Shown: positions 55,991-64,000 of the stretch, piece by piece
Numbering within the stretch: position 1 is the stretch's first letter
Layout: each line of letters begins with the position of its first letter
Origin: Thalassobium sp.
GTDB taxonomy: Bacteria > Pseudomonadota > Gammaproteobacteria > Pseudomonadales > Oceanobacteraceae
Direction of reading: 5' to 3'
Assembly (NCBI GenBank): GCA_002733205.1
Contig: NVUW01000008.1
Coordinates: forward strand, 62,001 to 126,000
DNA length: 64,000 bases
Made by a program: the position numbers and the translations under genes
The notes under the pieces: model-generated
What the model saw: the letters and a program-made list of their open reading frames with translations, nothing else
What the model was told of the DNA's origin: nothing
The model's database searches: none

Positions 55991-56020
55991 GACGAAGCCC
56001 GGTGAGAACCGGGCTTCGTC
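55991..56020 (-). terminator. Strong hairpin between mucD and lepA
   Basis: A perfect 13-base stem (GACGAAGCCCGGT 55991-56003 with ACCGGGCTTCGTC 56008-56020), loop GAGA. On the minus strand only GTTT follows, so it may be a partial terminator or an mRNA 3' stabiliser separating mucD from lepA. Confidence 0.6.
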
Positions 56021-56031
56021 TGTTACGGTAA

Positions 56032-57423
56032 TTACTCAGTAATCCGCAGCGGGATAAACATGGCCGCACCGCGGCGCACAATGCGCATCGGCACACTGCG
56101 ATTAGCTGGGATACCGGCCACCACACGATCAAATTCTTCCATGTTGCGTACCGGTTCACCGGCAATCATGGTAATGACGTCACCGTTGACCAGGCCAGCA
56201 AACGCCGCAGGACCACGTTTCACATCACGCACCACAACGCCATCACCGACGCTTTTACGCTGCGCTTCGGAAAGCTCGCTGACCACCACACCCAGACGGT
56301 TACTGGTGTTTTCTTTCGGGCTGGCATTGTTCAGTGCCAGTTCCGCGCCATCGCCATCCGGCAGCACGCCAATGGTTACGTTGATTTTCTTACGCTTACC
56401 GTTGCGCACCACGTCCAGCTTGACGCTGCTGCCCGGCTTCACCCGGCCGACCTGATGCGGCAGATCGGACGACAGATAAATTGACTTGCCGTTGAAGTGG
56501 GTAATGATGTCGCCATTTTTCAGGCCGGCCGCTTCCGCCGGACTGCCAGGCACAATCTGTGCGACCAGCGCACCGGCTGCTTTTTCCAGACCAAAGGATT
56601 CCGCCAGATCTTTGCTGACCTCCTGAATCACCACACCCAGCCAGCCGCGGCTGACTTTGCCTTTATCTTTCAGCTGATCGGCGACATCCATGGCCACATT
56701 GATGGGAATGGCAAAGGACACCCCCATAAAACCGCCGGAACGGGTGTAGATCTGGGAGTTGATACCCACGACTTTGCCATCCAGATTAAACAGCGGGCCG
56801 CCGGAGTTGCCGGGGTTGATAGCCACGTCGGTCTGGATAAAGGGGACATAATTTTCGTTCGGCAAGCTGCGGCCTTTGGCGCTGACAATACCGGCCGTCA
56901 CCGAGTAATCAAAACCAAAAGGTGAACCAATGGCGACCACCCACTCGCCGACTTCGAGCGCATCCGAATCGCCGAGTTCCACGATAGGCAGATTCTTGGC
57001 TTCGACCTTCAGCAGGGCCAGATCGGAGCTTTCATCGGCACCAATCAATTTGGCTTCCAGCTCACGACGATCATTAAGACGCACAACAATTTCGTCAGCA
57101 TCTTTGATCACATGATTATTGGTCAGGATGTAGCCATCTTTGGAGACGATAAAACCGGAGCCGAGCGATGCCCGCTCCTGTTCTCCGCCACCACGGGGAC
57201 CCTGCCCCGGCGCACCAAAGAAGTGGCGGAATATTTCCGGCACATCTTCCGGCAGGCCATAGCGCTGCTGAAAGCCGTTACTCTGCACATGTTGCACGGT
57301 ACTGATATTAACCACCGCTGGTGAGGTTTCCTTCACCAACTCGCGGAAATCGGGTAGCTCCGCCCGGGCCACAGAGGCCAGTAACAGCAGAGGCAGCACT
57401 AACATACGGATCATCTGTGTCAT
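56032..57423 (-). CDS. mucD: Periplasmic serine protease MucD (DegP/HtrA family)
   Basis: 463 residues from ATG 57423 (AAGGAAA upstream). A signal peptide (MTQMIRMLVLPLLLLASVARA) is followed by a trypsin-like domain with the triad His in LTNNHVIKDADEI, Asp in SSDLALLKVE and Ser in INPGNSGGPLFNL, then two PDZ domains (about 255-345 and 365-455). It degrades or refolds damaged envelope proteins and, in pseudomonads, dampens AlgU activation. Last of the algU-mucABC-mucD set. Confidence 0.96.
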   Translation of the reverse strand: MTQMIRMLVLPLLLLASVARAELPDFRELVKETSPAVVNISTVQHVQSNGFQQRYGLPEDVPEIFRHFFGAPGQGPRGGGEQERASLGSGFIVSKDGYILTNNHVIKDADEIVVRLNDRRELEAKLIGADESSDLALLKVEAKNLPIVELGDSDALEVGEWVVAIGSPFGFDYSVTAGIVSAKGRSLPNENYVPFIQTDVAINPGNSGGPLFNLDGKVVGINSQIYTRSGGFMGVSFAIPINVAMDVADQLKDKGKVSRGWLGVVIQEVSKDLAESFGLEKAAGALVAQIVPGSPAEAAGLKNGDIITHFNGKSIYLSSDLPHQVGRVKPGSSVKLDVVRNGKRKKINVTIGVLPDGDGAELALNNASPKENTSNRLGVVVSELSEAQRKSVGDGVVVRDVKRGPAAFAGLVNGDVITMIAGEPVRNMEEFDRVVAGIPANRSVPMRIVRRGAAMFIPLRITE

Positions 57424-57436
57424 GGTTTTTCCTTGC

Positions 57437-57883
57437 TCAAACATGTTCTGAGTGGATCATAGGGATTCGTTCACAACCCGGCTTTAACGCCGGTTGCCAT
57501 TGCGACTGATAACGCTCTGCCAGCCGGCGGGCCAGCATAAAACCCGCACCTAAACCGCCAATGGCGGCCAGACCGGCCCAACCATCGCTGCCCGTCAATT
57601 GGCCGGCCACTGCACCGCCAATCAACCCCAGCAATGGCAGGCCGTACATAACCAGAGCACTCAGCGCCAGACTGCCTTGCGGCAGACTGAGCACCACCTG
57701 CTGACCAGGCTGAAGTTTCTGTTCGGTGTTAACCCACAGACGCATTGGTCGCCCCAGCTTGCTCATACTGTGCTGGCCACAGCCAGAACGGGCATTGCAG
57801 CTGTTGCAAGCGCTGCGCTGGACGGCTTCAACCCAGATACCACCATCGCCCTGCTCTATGACCTCAACGATTTCCTGACTCAT
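57437..57883 (-). CDS. rseC: RseC/MucC family envelope-stress membrane protein
   Basis: 148 residues. Short cytoplasmic Cys-rich start (RSACNSCNARSGCGQ at about 23-37), a beta-domain (MRLWVNTEQKLQPGQQVVLSL), two membrane helices (about 76-95 and 103-119) and a C-terminal tail. RseC/MucC modulates sigma-E signalling and, in E. coli, the SoxR-reducing system. The stop is 13 bases before mucD. Confidence 0.9.
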   Translation of the reverse strand: MSQEIVEVIEQGDGGIWVEAVQRSACNSCNARSGCGQHSMSKLGRPMRLWVNTEQKLQPGQQVVLSLPQGSLALSALVMYGLPLLGLIGGAVAGQLTGSDGWAGLAAIGGLGAGFMLARRLAERYQSQWQPALKPGCERIPMIHSEHV

Positions 57884-57890
57884 CGTCTGT

Positions 57891-58988
57891 TTATTCCTCT
57901 GTCACCGACAGCGCACTGTTTACAGCATCGATATGATGTTCTGCAAGCGCACCCGGCACGATCGATGTGGCGATACGAATCATGGTGTCGGCGGGCAATT
58001 CGCCCACCACTGTCACCCGTAAACGGCCATGACTGCTGCCGTCGCCATCAGCAGCGCCTGCAGTATGATCCCGGTAGCGCACAACCGCCGCCGTGGCGCC
58101 CCAGCGACGGGTGATTTCCGGCATCTGTTCCTGGTTTACCGGATCGATAAACAGGGTAAACGCCGCTAACCCATCGCTGTACATCAGACGCACCGGCAGC
58201 GTATCTGCGGTGTGCTGTTCAGCGTCAGCATCCGCCGTCCGCGGAGAACCGGCCTGAATTACAGCAGTAATACGAAAACCTGCCGGAATCCAGTTCGGCA
58301 GCCAGCCAATACCGTCAGTACTGATCGTTTGCTGATCGGGAGAAACGGGATAAAGCGTCAGCTTATGGCCCTGATCATCGGGCTCGAAATCAGCCGCAGA
58401 CAGATCAAGGCCAATCTCAATTTGGGCAAACTGAAACCGTTCCAGCACCTGTTGATGGTTATTGAGCAGATCAGAACGCAGCAGCAGACCGGTATTCTGA
58501 TCCAGCCACAACTGATAGCCATAACGGTCATTGTCCACCGGAGTCACCTGCAGGCGCAGAGCAAACCGACCGGCAATGCGCTCAACGCCACCTAAGGTGA
58601 AATGGTACTGGTCTTCAACATCCATCACCCGCGAGAAGCCGTGTAACGGATTGCTGAGTTCACTGTTAAAACGCGGGGAGTGTTCACCGGGGTGAATGCA
58701 AATAATATCCTGACCATGGCGCACCATTTCGCGCGGCAGGCCGGTAAGGTGCAGTAACTTTTCCTGCTCCACACCATTAATCATACCGTGGGTAATGGCC
58801 AGCGTTTGCCATTGCTGGCCATCGCCATAAATCAGTACGCCACGGTAATTTTGTTGTTGAAAAGCCTGGGTCATGCGTTCCAGCCAGCCCCGGGCTCCTT
58901 CTTCAGCCTGCGCGTCTGCACTAAACAGACTGAAATTGAGAGCCAGCAGGCTGAAGCTCAGGGTAAGCAGTAATCTGCCTGCCCTCAT
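57891..58988 (-). CDS. mucB: Sigma-E regulatory protein MucB (RseB)
   Basis: 365 residues. Signal peptide (cleavage likely after ADAQA, about 28), then the N-terminal lipoprotein-carrier-like domain (GWLERMTQAFQQQNYRGVLIYGDGQQW) and C-terminal domain typical of RseB/MucB. In the periplasm it binds MucA and protects it from cleavage until lipid or LPS signals release it. Its start overlaps the mucA stop by four bases. Confidence 0.93.
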   Translation of the reverse strand: MRAGRLLLTLSFSLLALNFSLFSADAQAEEGARGWLERMTQAFQQQNYRGVLIYGDGQQWQTLAITHGMINGVEQEKLLHLTGLPREMVRHGQDIICIHPGEHSPRFNSELSNPLHGFSRVMDVEDQYHFTLGGVERIAGRFALRLQVTPVDNDRYGYQLWLDQNTGLLLRSDLLNNHQQVLERFQFAQIEIGLDLSAADFEPDDQGHKLTLYPVSPDQQTISTDGIGWLPNWIPAGFRITAVIQAGSPRTADADAEQHTADTLPVRLMYSDGLAAFTLFIDPVNQEQMPEITRRWGATAAVVRYRDHTAGAADGDGSSHGRLRVTVVGELPADTMIRIATSIVPGALAEHHIDAVNSALSVTEE

Positions 58989-59560
58989 TTGCCGCCCTCA
59001 GCCGGTTGCTGAAAATCCACCACGCGGGCGAAAGGAATGGCGGCACGGCTACCGCTCATGGTGGCCTGCTCAGTATGCTGCAGGACGTATTCCTGCAACT
59101 TACGCTGGGCGGCTTCAAGCTGTGCCGCATCGGTTTCTGACAGTGTCTGAACCGGAGCAGAAGCCAATTGTACGGCGGCAGGCTGCATTGTTTGTTGTTC
59201 GGCGACCAGAGCATCGGGTTCTGCACTGTTCATACGCACGCCGACCAGCACAGCCAGTGTTACTGATGCAGCCACGGCGCCAGAGGCCAGCCAGCGTAAC
59301 TTATGGCCATTAGCTGCCAACGGCTGAGGGCGACTGACTTCATCCATCGGTTCACCGTCCAGCGCCTGCATAATGCCACGCGACAGATCCACCGCAGCAG
59401 CCGGTTCGCCGCGCATCAGTGAGCCCATCATCTGATAACGCTGCCAGGTGCCGCGCAGTTCGTCGTCCTGCTCCAGCTGATTAAGTATGCGGCGAACTTC
59501 CAACTCGTCGGTTTCACCGTCCATCAGGGCGGATAAGGATTCGTTTATACGTTCATTCAT
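58985..59560 (-). CDS. mucA: Anti-sigma factor MucA (RseA)
   Basis: 191 residues. The N-terminal sigma-binding domain (SLSALMDGETDELEVRRILNQLEQD, LRGTWQRYQMMGSLMRGE) is followed by a single membrane helix (about 98-116) and a periplasmic domain ending in VVDFQQPAEGGK. It holds AlgU at the membrane and is cleaved by site-1/site-2 proteases under envelope stress. It is intact here, with no sign of the truncations seen in mucoid strains. It follows algU by 18 bases. Confidence 0.94.
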   Translation of the reverse strand: MNERINESLSALMDGETDELEVRRILNQLEQDDELRGTWQRYQMMGSLMRGEPAAAVDLSRGIMQALDGEPMDEVSRPQPLAANGHKLRWLASGAVAASVTLAVLVGVRMNSAEPDALVAEQQTMQPAAVQLASAPVQTLSETDAAQLEAAQRKLQEYVLQHTEQATMSGSRAAIPFARVVDFQQPAEGGK

Positions 59561-59578
59561 CGGTTGCTATCCTCCCGG

Positions 59579-60229
59579 TCAGGCGATGGCGCTGGCTGTA
59601 TCGGCCAGCAGCGGCTGCATTTTGCGGTCAATGGCTTCACGGGCGCGGAAAATCCGCGACCGCACAGTGCCGATCGGACATTCCATCACCTCGGCGATTT
59701 CTTCGTAACTCATGCCTTCCAGCTCGCGCAGGGTTACCGCCATACGCAATTCTTCCGGCAGAGCTTCAATGGCATCGAACACCACTTTTTGCAGCTGGTC
59801 GCGCTGCAACAAACCATCCGGGGTTTCGATATCTTTCATGTTAGCTTCGTCGGCGAAAAACTCGGCATCTTCCAGATCAATGTCGCGGGTCGGTGTTTTA
59901 CGCCCGCGGCTGACCAGATAATTTTTCGCCGTATTCACCGCGATACGGTACATCCAGGTATAAAACTGACTTTCGCCACGAAAGCCGGGCAGCGCGCGAT
60001 ACGCTTTGATGAAGGCTTCCTGAGTCACGTCCTGAGCTTCGGCAAAGTCGGATACAAAGCGTCCGACCAGCGCCAGAATGCGGTGCTGATATTTGATGAC
60101 CAGCAGATCGAATGCTCGCCGGTCACCCTTTTGTACGCGGGCGACCAGTTGTCGATCTGTATGTTGTTGATCTGTCATGCTGTTTTCCGCTGTCGTGCGC
60201 TGTGTCTCTACAGCCATTGCTAAGCTCAT
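59579..60229 (-). CDS. algU: Envelope-stress sigma factor AlgU (RpoE)
   Basis: 216 residues from ATG 60229, which has a consensus AGGAGG eight bases upstream. Region 2 (RAFDLLVIKYQHRILALVGRF, AQDVTQEAFIKAYRALPGFRGESQFYTWMYRIAVNTAKN) and region 4 (ELRMAVTLRELEGMSYEEIAEVMECPIGTVRSRIFRARE) are canonical. The first 20 or so residues extend beyond most homologues; an internal ATG at 60178 would give the usual length, but has a poorer ribosome-binding site. It transcribes envelope-stress genes and its own operon. Confidence 0.97.
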   Translation of the reverse strand: MSLAMAVETQRTTAENSMTDQQHTDRQLVARVQKGDRRAFDLLVIKYQHRILALVGRFVSDFAEAQDVTQEAFIKAYRALPGFRGESQFYTWMYRIAVNTAKNYLVSRGRKTPTRDIDLEDAEFFADEANMKDIETPDGLLQRDQLQKVVFDAIEALPEELRMAVTLRELEGMSYEEIAEVMECPIGTVRSRIFRAREAIDRKMQPLLADTASAIA

Positions 60230-60275
60230 CTACCCAGCCTCCTGTATGCCAGTGTGTCGACCTGGTTCTGGGAGG

Positions 60276-60302
60276 ATAGAGGGGATTTATTCGGATTAGT
60301 TC
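60276..60302 (-). promoter_or_regulatory. Candidate AlgU-dependent autoregulatory promoter of algU
   Basis: On the minus strand GGAACTA (-35; GAACTA 60302-60297), a 16-base spacer, and TCTAT (-10; 60280-60276). The known sigma-E/AlgU pattern is GAACTT-N16/17-TCTRA, so both boxes match with one change each. It lies about 47 bases before the algU start. Confidence 0.6.
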
Positions 60303-60449
60303 CGCCAGAGTGTATCATGGGCGGCAAATGTGGCCGATGGCGGACAGAAACTTATTCCCCGTACAGCGTCCGTTATGGCCCGTCCGGCACTGGCATCTGC
60401 CACCGTGGCGGCATTATAGTGCCCACCACTTTGATACGTACAATACAGC

Positions 60450-62057
60450 ATGAGCCAATCTTTCTCTTTCGATGTTCTTATTATTGGCAGCGGTGCCGCC
60501 GGCCTGACGCTGGGGTTGTCACTGCCCGACCATATCAACGCTGCCATTATCAGCAAAGACAGCCTGGATGCCGGCTCCACACGCTGGGCCCAGGGCGGCG
60601 TGGCCGCTGTGCTGGATGAAGACGACAGCGTTGAAGCCCACGTGCAGGACACCCTGATCGCCGGTGCCGGTCTGTGCCATGAGCCCAGCGTGCGCTTTAC
60701 CGTGGAAAACTCCACCGCCGCGATTCAGTGGCTGATTGATATCGGCGTGCCTTTTACTCAGGACAGCCCGGATCATTTTCATCTGACCCGCGAAGGCGGT
60801 CACAGCGCGCGACGGATTATTCACGCCGCCGACGCCACCGGCCATGCCATCTCCGATACACTGCTGGCGCGGGCGAAAGAAAAGCCCAACCTCAAGCTGT
60901 TGCAGAACTACATCGCCATTGATCTGATCACCCGCGAAAAACTCGGCAGTGGTGGTCATGGCTGCATCGGTGCCTATTTCCTCAATAACGATACCGGCGA
61001 TGTGGATGTCATTACCGCGCGCTCGGTGGTACTGGCGACCGGCGGCGCCAGCAAGGTGTACCTGTACACCAGCAACCCCGATGGTGCCTCCGGCGATGGC
61101 ATCGCCATGGCCTGGCGTGCGGGCTGTCGCGTCGCCAATATGGAATTCAACCAGTTCCACCCGACCTGTCTGTATCACCCGCAGGCCAAATCCTTCCTGA
61201 TTACCGAAGCGGTACGCGGTGAAGGCGGCAAACTTCTGCTGCCCAATGGCCAACGTTTTATGCAGCGTTTCGATAAGCGTGCCGAGCTGGCCCCGCGCGA
61301 TATCGTCGCCCGCGCCATCGACCACGAAATGAAACGCATTGGTGCCGATTGCCTGTTCCTCGATATCAGCCACAAGCCGGCCGACTTTATTAAAGAGCAC
61401 TTCCCGACTATTTATGAGCGCTGCCTGGAACTGGGCATCGACATCACCCGCCAGCCGATTCCGGTGGTACCGGCGGCGCATTACACCTGCGGTGGCGTAG
61501 TCACCGATATTCATGGCCGTACCGATATTGAACATCTGTACGCCATTGGCGAAACCGCCAGCACCGGCCTGCACGGTGCCAACCGTCTGGCCAGTAACTC
61601 CCTGCTCGAGTGTCTGGTGTTTGCGCGCTCGGCGGCAGCTCATATCGCCGCCAACATTGACCGTGAAACACCGGCACCTCAGGCTCCGGCCTGGGATGCC
61701 AGCCAGGTCACAGATTCCGATGAAGATGTGGTGATTGCCCATAACTGGGACGAATTACGGCGCTTTATGTGGGATTACGTCGGTATTGTGCGCACCACCA
61801 AACGCCTGGTGCGCGCCCAGCACCGGGTGCAGATGCTGCGCCAGGAAATTCAGGAGTTTTACAGTAACTACCGGGTTAGTAATGACTTACTTGAGTTACG
61901 TAATCTGGTGGACGTAGCGGATGTCATTATCCGCTCAGCGCTGTTACGTAAAGAAAGCCGGGGTCTGCATTTCAGCCGCGATTATCCGCACCCACTGCCA
62001 CGCGCGTTTGACACCGTCCTGACACCTAAGTACCTGAAGGAACTGGGCGAACTCTGA
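60450..62057 (+). CDS. nadB: L-aspartate oxidase NadB
   Basis: 535 residues. FAD enzyme oxidising aspartate to iminoaspartate for NAD synthesis. The dinucleotide fold is [18 protein letters not shown] (9-26); [59 protein letters not shown] and [19 protein letters not shown] complete the pattern. It is divergent from algU, the usual arrangement. There is no good Shine-Dalgarno at the ATG, but family alignment supports it. Confidence 0.96.
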   Translation: MSQSFSFDVLIIGSGAAGLTLGLSLPDHINAAIISKDSLDAGSTRWAQGGVAAVLDEDDSVEAHVQDTLIAGAGLCHEPSVRFTVENSTAAIQWLIDIGVPFTQDSPDHFHLTREGGHSARRIIHAADATGHAISDTLLARAKEKPNLKLLQNYIAIDLITREKLGSGGHGCIGAYFLNNDTGDVDVITARSVVLATGGASKVYLYTSNPDGASGDGIAMAWRAGCRVANMEFNQFHPTCLYHPQAKSFLITEAVRGEGGKLLLPNGQRFMQRFDKRAELAPRDIVARAIDHEMKRIGADCLFLDISHKPADFIKEHFPTIYERCLELGIDITRQPIPVVPAAHYTCGGVVTDIHGRTDIEHLYAIGETASTGLHGANRLASNSLLECLVFARSAAAHIAANIDRETPAPQAPAWDASQVTDSDEDVVIAHNWDELRRFMWDYVGIVRTTKRLVRAQHRVQMLRQEIQEFYSNYRVSNDLLELRNLVDVADVIIRSALLRKESRGLHFSRDYPHPLPRAFDTVLTPKYLKELGEL

Positions 62058-62082
62058 CTAAAGATGCTTGCTTTGAAAGGGT

Positions 62083-62113
62083 AAAAAGCAACGGCCTGAA
62101 GCGTGTCGTTGCT
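62083..62113 (-). terminator. ygfX terminator
   Basis: AGCAACG (62087-62093) pairs with CGTTGCT (62107-62113), 13-base loop. On the minus strand five T follow the stem, so it mainly ends the sdhE-ygfX transcript. Confidence 0.6.
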
Positions 62114-62121
62114 ATTGGTAA

Positions 62122-62514
62122 TCAGTGCAGATCGTTATACAACACTGCCGTCAGGCGGCGGTAATCTTCCGCCCTGCCAACACTGTCCGGGCGGATCATC
62201 AGCCGCTGCCAGGGCCAGAACGACCACTCCAGAATCAGCACATCGGCGCGGCGCACACTGCCATAACGCCAGCGCACCCGAAGCTTGCGGCCACGCTGCT
62301 CAAGCCACCAGCCACGGCGATCATAGCCAATTTTATGTACTGCAAAGCGACGCCAGCCCAGCAGCATCAGCGACAACAGCAAGACGCTGGAAATAGCCCA
62401 GCCAAGCGGCGACAGCAGACAACCAAGCAGCAGTAAGACCATGAGCAGAAAAGCGCCATCCAGCCAGCGCTGTCGGCGCGATGGCTGCAGCAACCACTCA
62501 GCGCTTGCGGGCAT
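62122..62514 (-). CDS. ygfX: YgfX-like membrane protein
   Basis: 130 residues. A basic start (QPSRRQRWLDG), two adjacent membrane helices (about 19-53, FLLMVLLLLGCLLSPLGWAI then VLLLSLMLLGW), then a beta-rich cytoplasmic part with many Trp and Arg (WWLEQRGRKLRVRWRYG, LILEWSFWPWQRLMI). It is the YgfX/CptA family; in E. coli YgfX was proposed to affect cell-division and cytoskeletal proteins and to pair with SdhE (CptB). It overlaps sdhE by 17 bases, which supports the call despite low sequence conservation. Confidence 0.8.
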   Translation of the reverse strand: MPASAEWLLQPSRRQRWLDGAFLLMVLLLLGCLLSPLGWAISSVLLLSLMLLGWRRFAVHKIGYDRRGWWLEQRGRKLRVRWRYGSVRRADVLILEWSFWPWQRLMIRPDSVGRAEDYRRLTAVLYNDLH

Positions 62515-62752
62515 GCTCCAGCACCAGCTCTACAATGCGCGCCATGTCGGCATTATCCGGCGTCTGGGATTCCATAAACCAGGTGAACAGATCGGGGTCT
62601 TCATGCTCCAGTAACTGGCGGTAACGGACTTTATCTTCCGCGCTCAGACTGGTGAAAGCCTGCTCGGCAAAGGGTACCAACAGTACATCCAGCTCCAGCA
62701 TGCCACGACGGCTGTGCCAGCGGACGCGTTTTGCTTCAATTTCGTCAGACAC
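62498..62752 (-). CDS. sdhE: FAD assembly factor SdhE
   Basis: 84 residues. The RGMLELDVLL motif (RGxxExD) at 16-25 is the hallmark that contacts the flavin site of SdhA or FrdA. FAEQAFTSLSAEDKVRYRQLLEHEDPDLFTWFM follows as usual. It promotes covalent FAD attachment in succinate dehydrogenase. It is in an operon with ygfX and divergent from ygfZ. Confidence 0.95.
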   Translation of the reverse strand: MSDEIEAKRVRWHSRRGMLELDVLLVPFAEQAFTSLSAEDKVRYRQLLEHEDPDLFTWFMESQTPDNADMARIVELVLEHARKR

Positions 62753-62983
62753 TCAGAGTTCCTCATTTAATAATCCGCGGCGGGTACAACACCCGGCTGC
62801 CAGCAAGCGGATGGCCGCCACGGCAACGATAAAAACGCAGTATATCAAAGCTGAATGCCGATACTGCTATGCGGCGAAGGAATTACGCCGATAGCCACAC
62901 AATCTGCGTCGTTAAGTGAACCGCCGATTTGCAGTAAACTGCGCGTTATATTCGTTATCACCGACACAAGATCCGTAACCACT

Positions 62984-63988
62984 ATGTCTACAGAATCCAT
63001 CGTCATCCCTGCTCAGACCGGCCCTCAGGGGTTTATCCCCGCTAATAGCGCCACACACGGATTAACCTGGTTATCCGCTTTTGCGCTGCTGGAAATCAGC
63101 GGCCCGGACAGCGAACGCTTTTTGCAGGGACAGCTGACCTGCGATATGGCCAACCTCAGCGGCGATCTCTGGTCGCTGGGTGCCTGCTGCACCGCCAAAG
63201 GACGCATGGTGGCGAACTTTGTTATCGCCCGCCATGACGATAACGTCTGGCTGCGCCTGCCACGGGCGCAGGTTTCAACATTGCGCCAGCATCTGGCACG
63301 CTACGCGGTGTTTTTTAAAGTCACCATGACCGAGCATCTGGACGACTGGCGGATTACCGCCAGCCTGCCCGCCTCTGCCGTTAGCGACAGCACCAGCCAG
63401 TTACCCGAGCGTCAACTGCAGCACAACAGCGCCGATAACAGCCTGACCCTGCACTGGCCCGATGGCCGGGTGGAATATTGGCAACCGGCAGCAAAAGCCA
63501 GCGAACAACTGCAACATGCGGCCGCACTGACGGACGAATACCGTTGGTGGCAGGCCGATCTGGCCGAAGGCATTGTCTGGGTCGAAGAGGCCAGCCGCGA
63601 GGCCTGGGTGCCACAGTTTATTGACTGGCATATTCACGACGGCATCAGCTTCCGTAAAGGCTGCTATACCGGCCAGGAAATCGTCGCCCGCCTGCAATAT
63701 CTGGGAAAAAGCAAAAAGAATCTGGTTGCGGTAACCGCGACCACTGACAGCGAAATCGCGCTGATGACCCCTCTGCAGGACAGTCAGGGTAAGACGCTAG
63801 GCGACATTGCCGCCTGGTACGGCCGTATTGGCCTGGCGGTGATGAACAGCGACTGGCCGGAAGACGGTATAAAAGCCGGGGAAATTCCCGTCACTCTCGC
63901 TCGTCTTTCCTATACTGACAGCACAACTGAGCAGAATAACAGCGACGCCCCTGCAAACGCTGCTGACCCTGCAGAAACAAACGACTGA
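62984..63988 (+). CDS. ygfZ: Folate-binding Fe-S cluster repair protein YgfZ
   Basis: 334 residues from ATG 62984; the frame is open to 62855 but the extra 43 residues are not family-like. It shows the YgfZ/GcvT-like fold: LLEISGPDSERFLQGQLTCD near the start and the signature SFRKGCYTGQEIVARLQYLG with the functional Cys (K-G-C-Y-T-G-x-E/Q). It binds tetrahydrofolate and helps maintain some Fe-S enzymes such as MiaB. The C-terminal 20 residues are a low-complexity Asn/Ala/Asp tail. It lies next to sdhE, its usual neighbour. Confidence 0.94.
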   Translation: MSTESIVIPAQTGPQGFIPANSATHGLTWLSAFALLEISGPDSERFLQGQLTCDMANLSGDLWSLGACCTAKGRMVANFVIARHDDNVWLRLPRAQVSTLRQHLARYAVFFKVTMTEHLDDWRITASLPASAVSDSTSQLPERQLQHNSADNSLTLHWPDGRVEYWQPAAKASEQLQHAAALTDEYRWWQADLAEGIVWVEEASREAWVPQFIDWHIHDGISFRKGCYTGQEIVARLQYLGKSKKNLVAVTATTDSEIALMTPLQDSQGKTLGDIAAWYGRIGLAVMNSDWPEDGIKAGEIPVTLARLSYTDSTTEQNNSDAPANAADPAETND

Positions 63989-64000
63989 TCCGGCCAGATG

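Noticed and set aside
60519..61742. 407-codon open frame antisense to nadB
   Set aside because: It is the mirror of a strongly conserved enzyme gene; high-GC third positions keep the complementary frame open. The translation has no family pattern or signal.

Overview
This window is bacterial chromosome from a gammaproteobacterium, most likely a marine Oceanospirillales/Pseudomonadales-type organism. Evidence for this is the pseudomonad-style cluster algU-mucA-mucB-mucC-mucD followed by lepA/rnc/era/recO/pdxJ/acpS, a GacS/BarA hybrid kinase beside cysM-rlmD-relA-mazG, an AlgP-like Lys/Ala/Pro-rich protein near adk and tsaB, and the rlmN-pilF-ispG-hisS-yfgM-bamB-der run. The genus cannot be fixed by reading alone. 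Almost everything is ordinary chromosomal core. I see no prophage, insertion sequence, CRISPR array, tRNA or rRNA.

Layout: (1) 1-5 kb: the 3' part of an nhaD antiporter gene, a GST, a small exported protein, tilS, and an EAL phosphodiesterase. (2) 5-12.3 kb: dnaE, an ATP-grasp ligase next to an orphan flagellin, a YceK/YidQ-like lipoprotein, then a GFA-family protein and a GNAT acetyltransferase behind a very good LexA (SOS) box. (3) 12.3-24.3 kb, all leftward: trmJ-cysE-iscR-iscS, ndk-rlmN-pilF-ispG-hisS-yfgM-bamB-der. (4) 24.4-30.1 kb: a SuhB homologue that has lost the inositol-monophosphatase metal site, a 43-residue small protein, a membrane-anchored cold-shock-domain protein, slyX, and a GldFGA-like ABC exporter. 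(5) 30.4-38.4 kb: plsB, rsmJ, uppP, tsaB, an AT-hook/H1-like protein with 120-bp tandem repeats, a 1.2-kb AT-rich gene-poor gap, and adk. (6) 38.5-50.2 kb: ppc, a small conserved gene, the rlmD-relA-mazG operon, cysM, gacS/barA. (7) 50.2-64 kb: the algU-mucABCD envelope-stress operon running into lepA-DUF4845-rnc-era-recO-pdxJ-acpS, divergent nadB, sdhE-ygfX and ygfZ.

How the parts work together: there are units for translation and rRNA/tRNA maturation (tilS, trmJ, rlmN, rlmD, rsmJ, hisS, der, era, rnc, lepA, tsaB), envelope biogenesis and stress (bamB, yfgM, mucD, algU/mucABC, uppP, plsB), cysteine/sulfur metabolism (cysE, cysM, iscS, iscR) and global regulation (relA, gacS, algU, an orphan EAL protein).

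The most interesting signals are losses from otherwise well-conserved clusters. The isc operon is reduced to iscR-iscS with no iscUA-hscBA-fdx, and its IscS lacks the C-terminal IscU-docking tail. rodZ is absent from between pilF and ispG, lepB from between lepA and rnc, and accA from between dnaE and tilS. The catalytically empty SuhB (consistent with a purely structural role in rRNA antitermination), the membrane-tethered cold-shock protein and the SOS-box-controlled GFA/GNAT pair are the best candidates for new biology.
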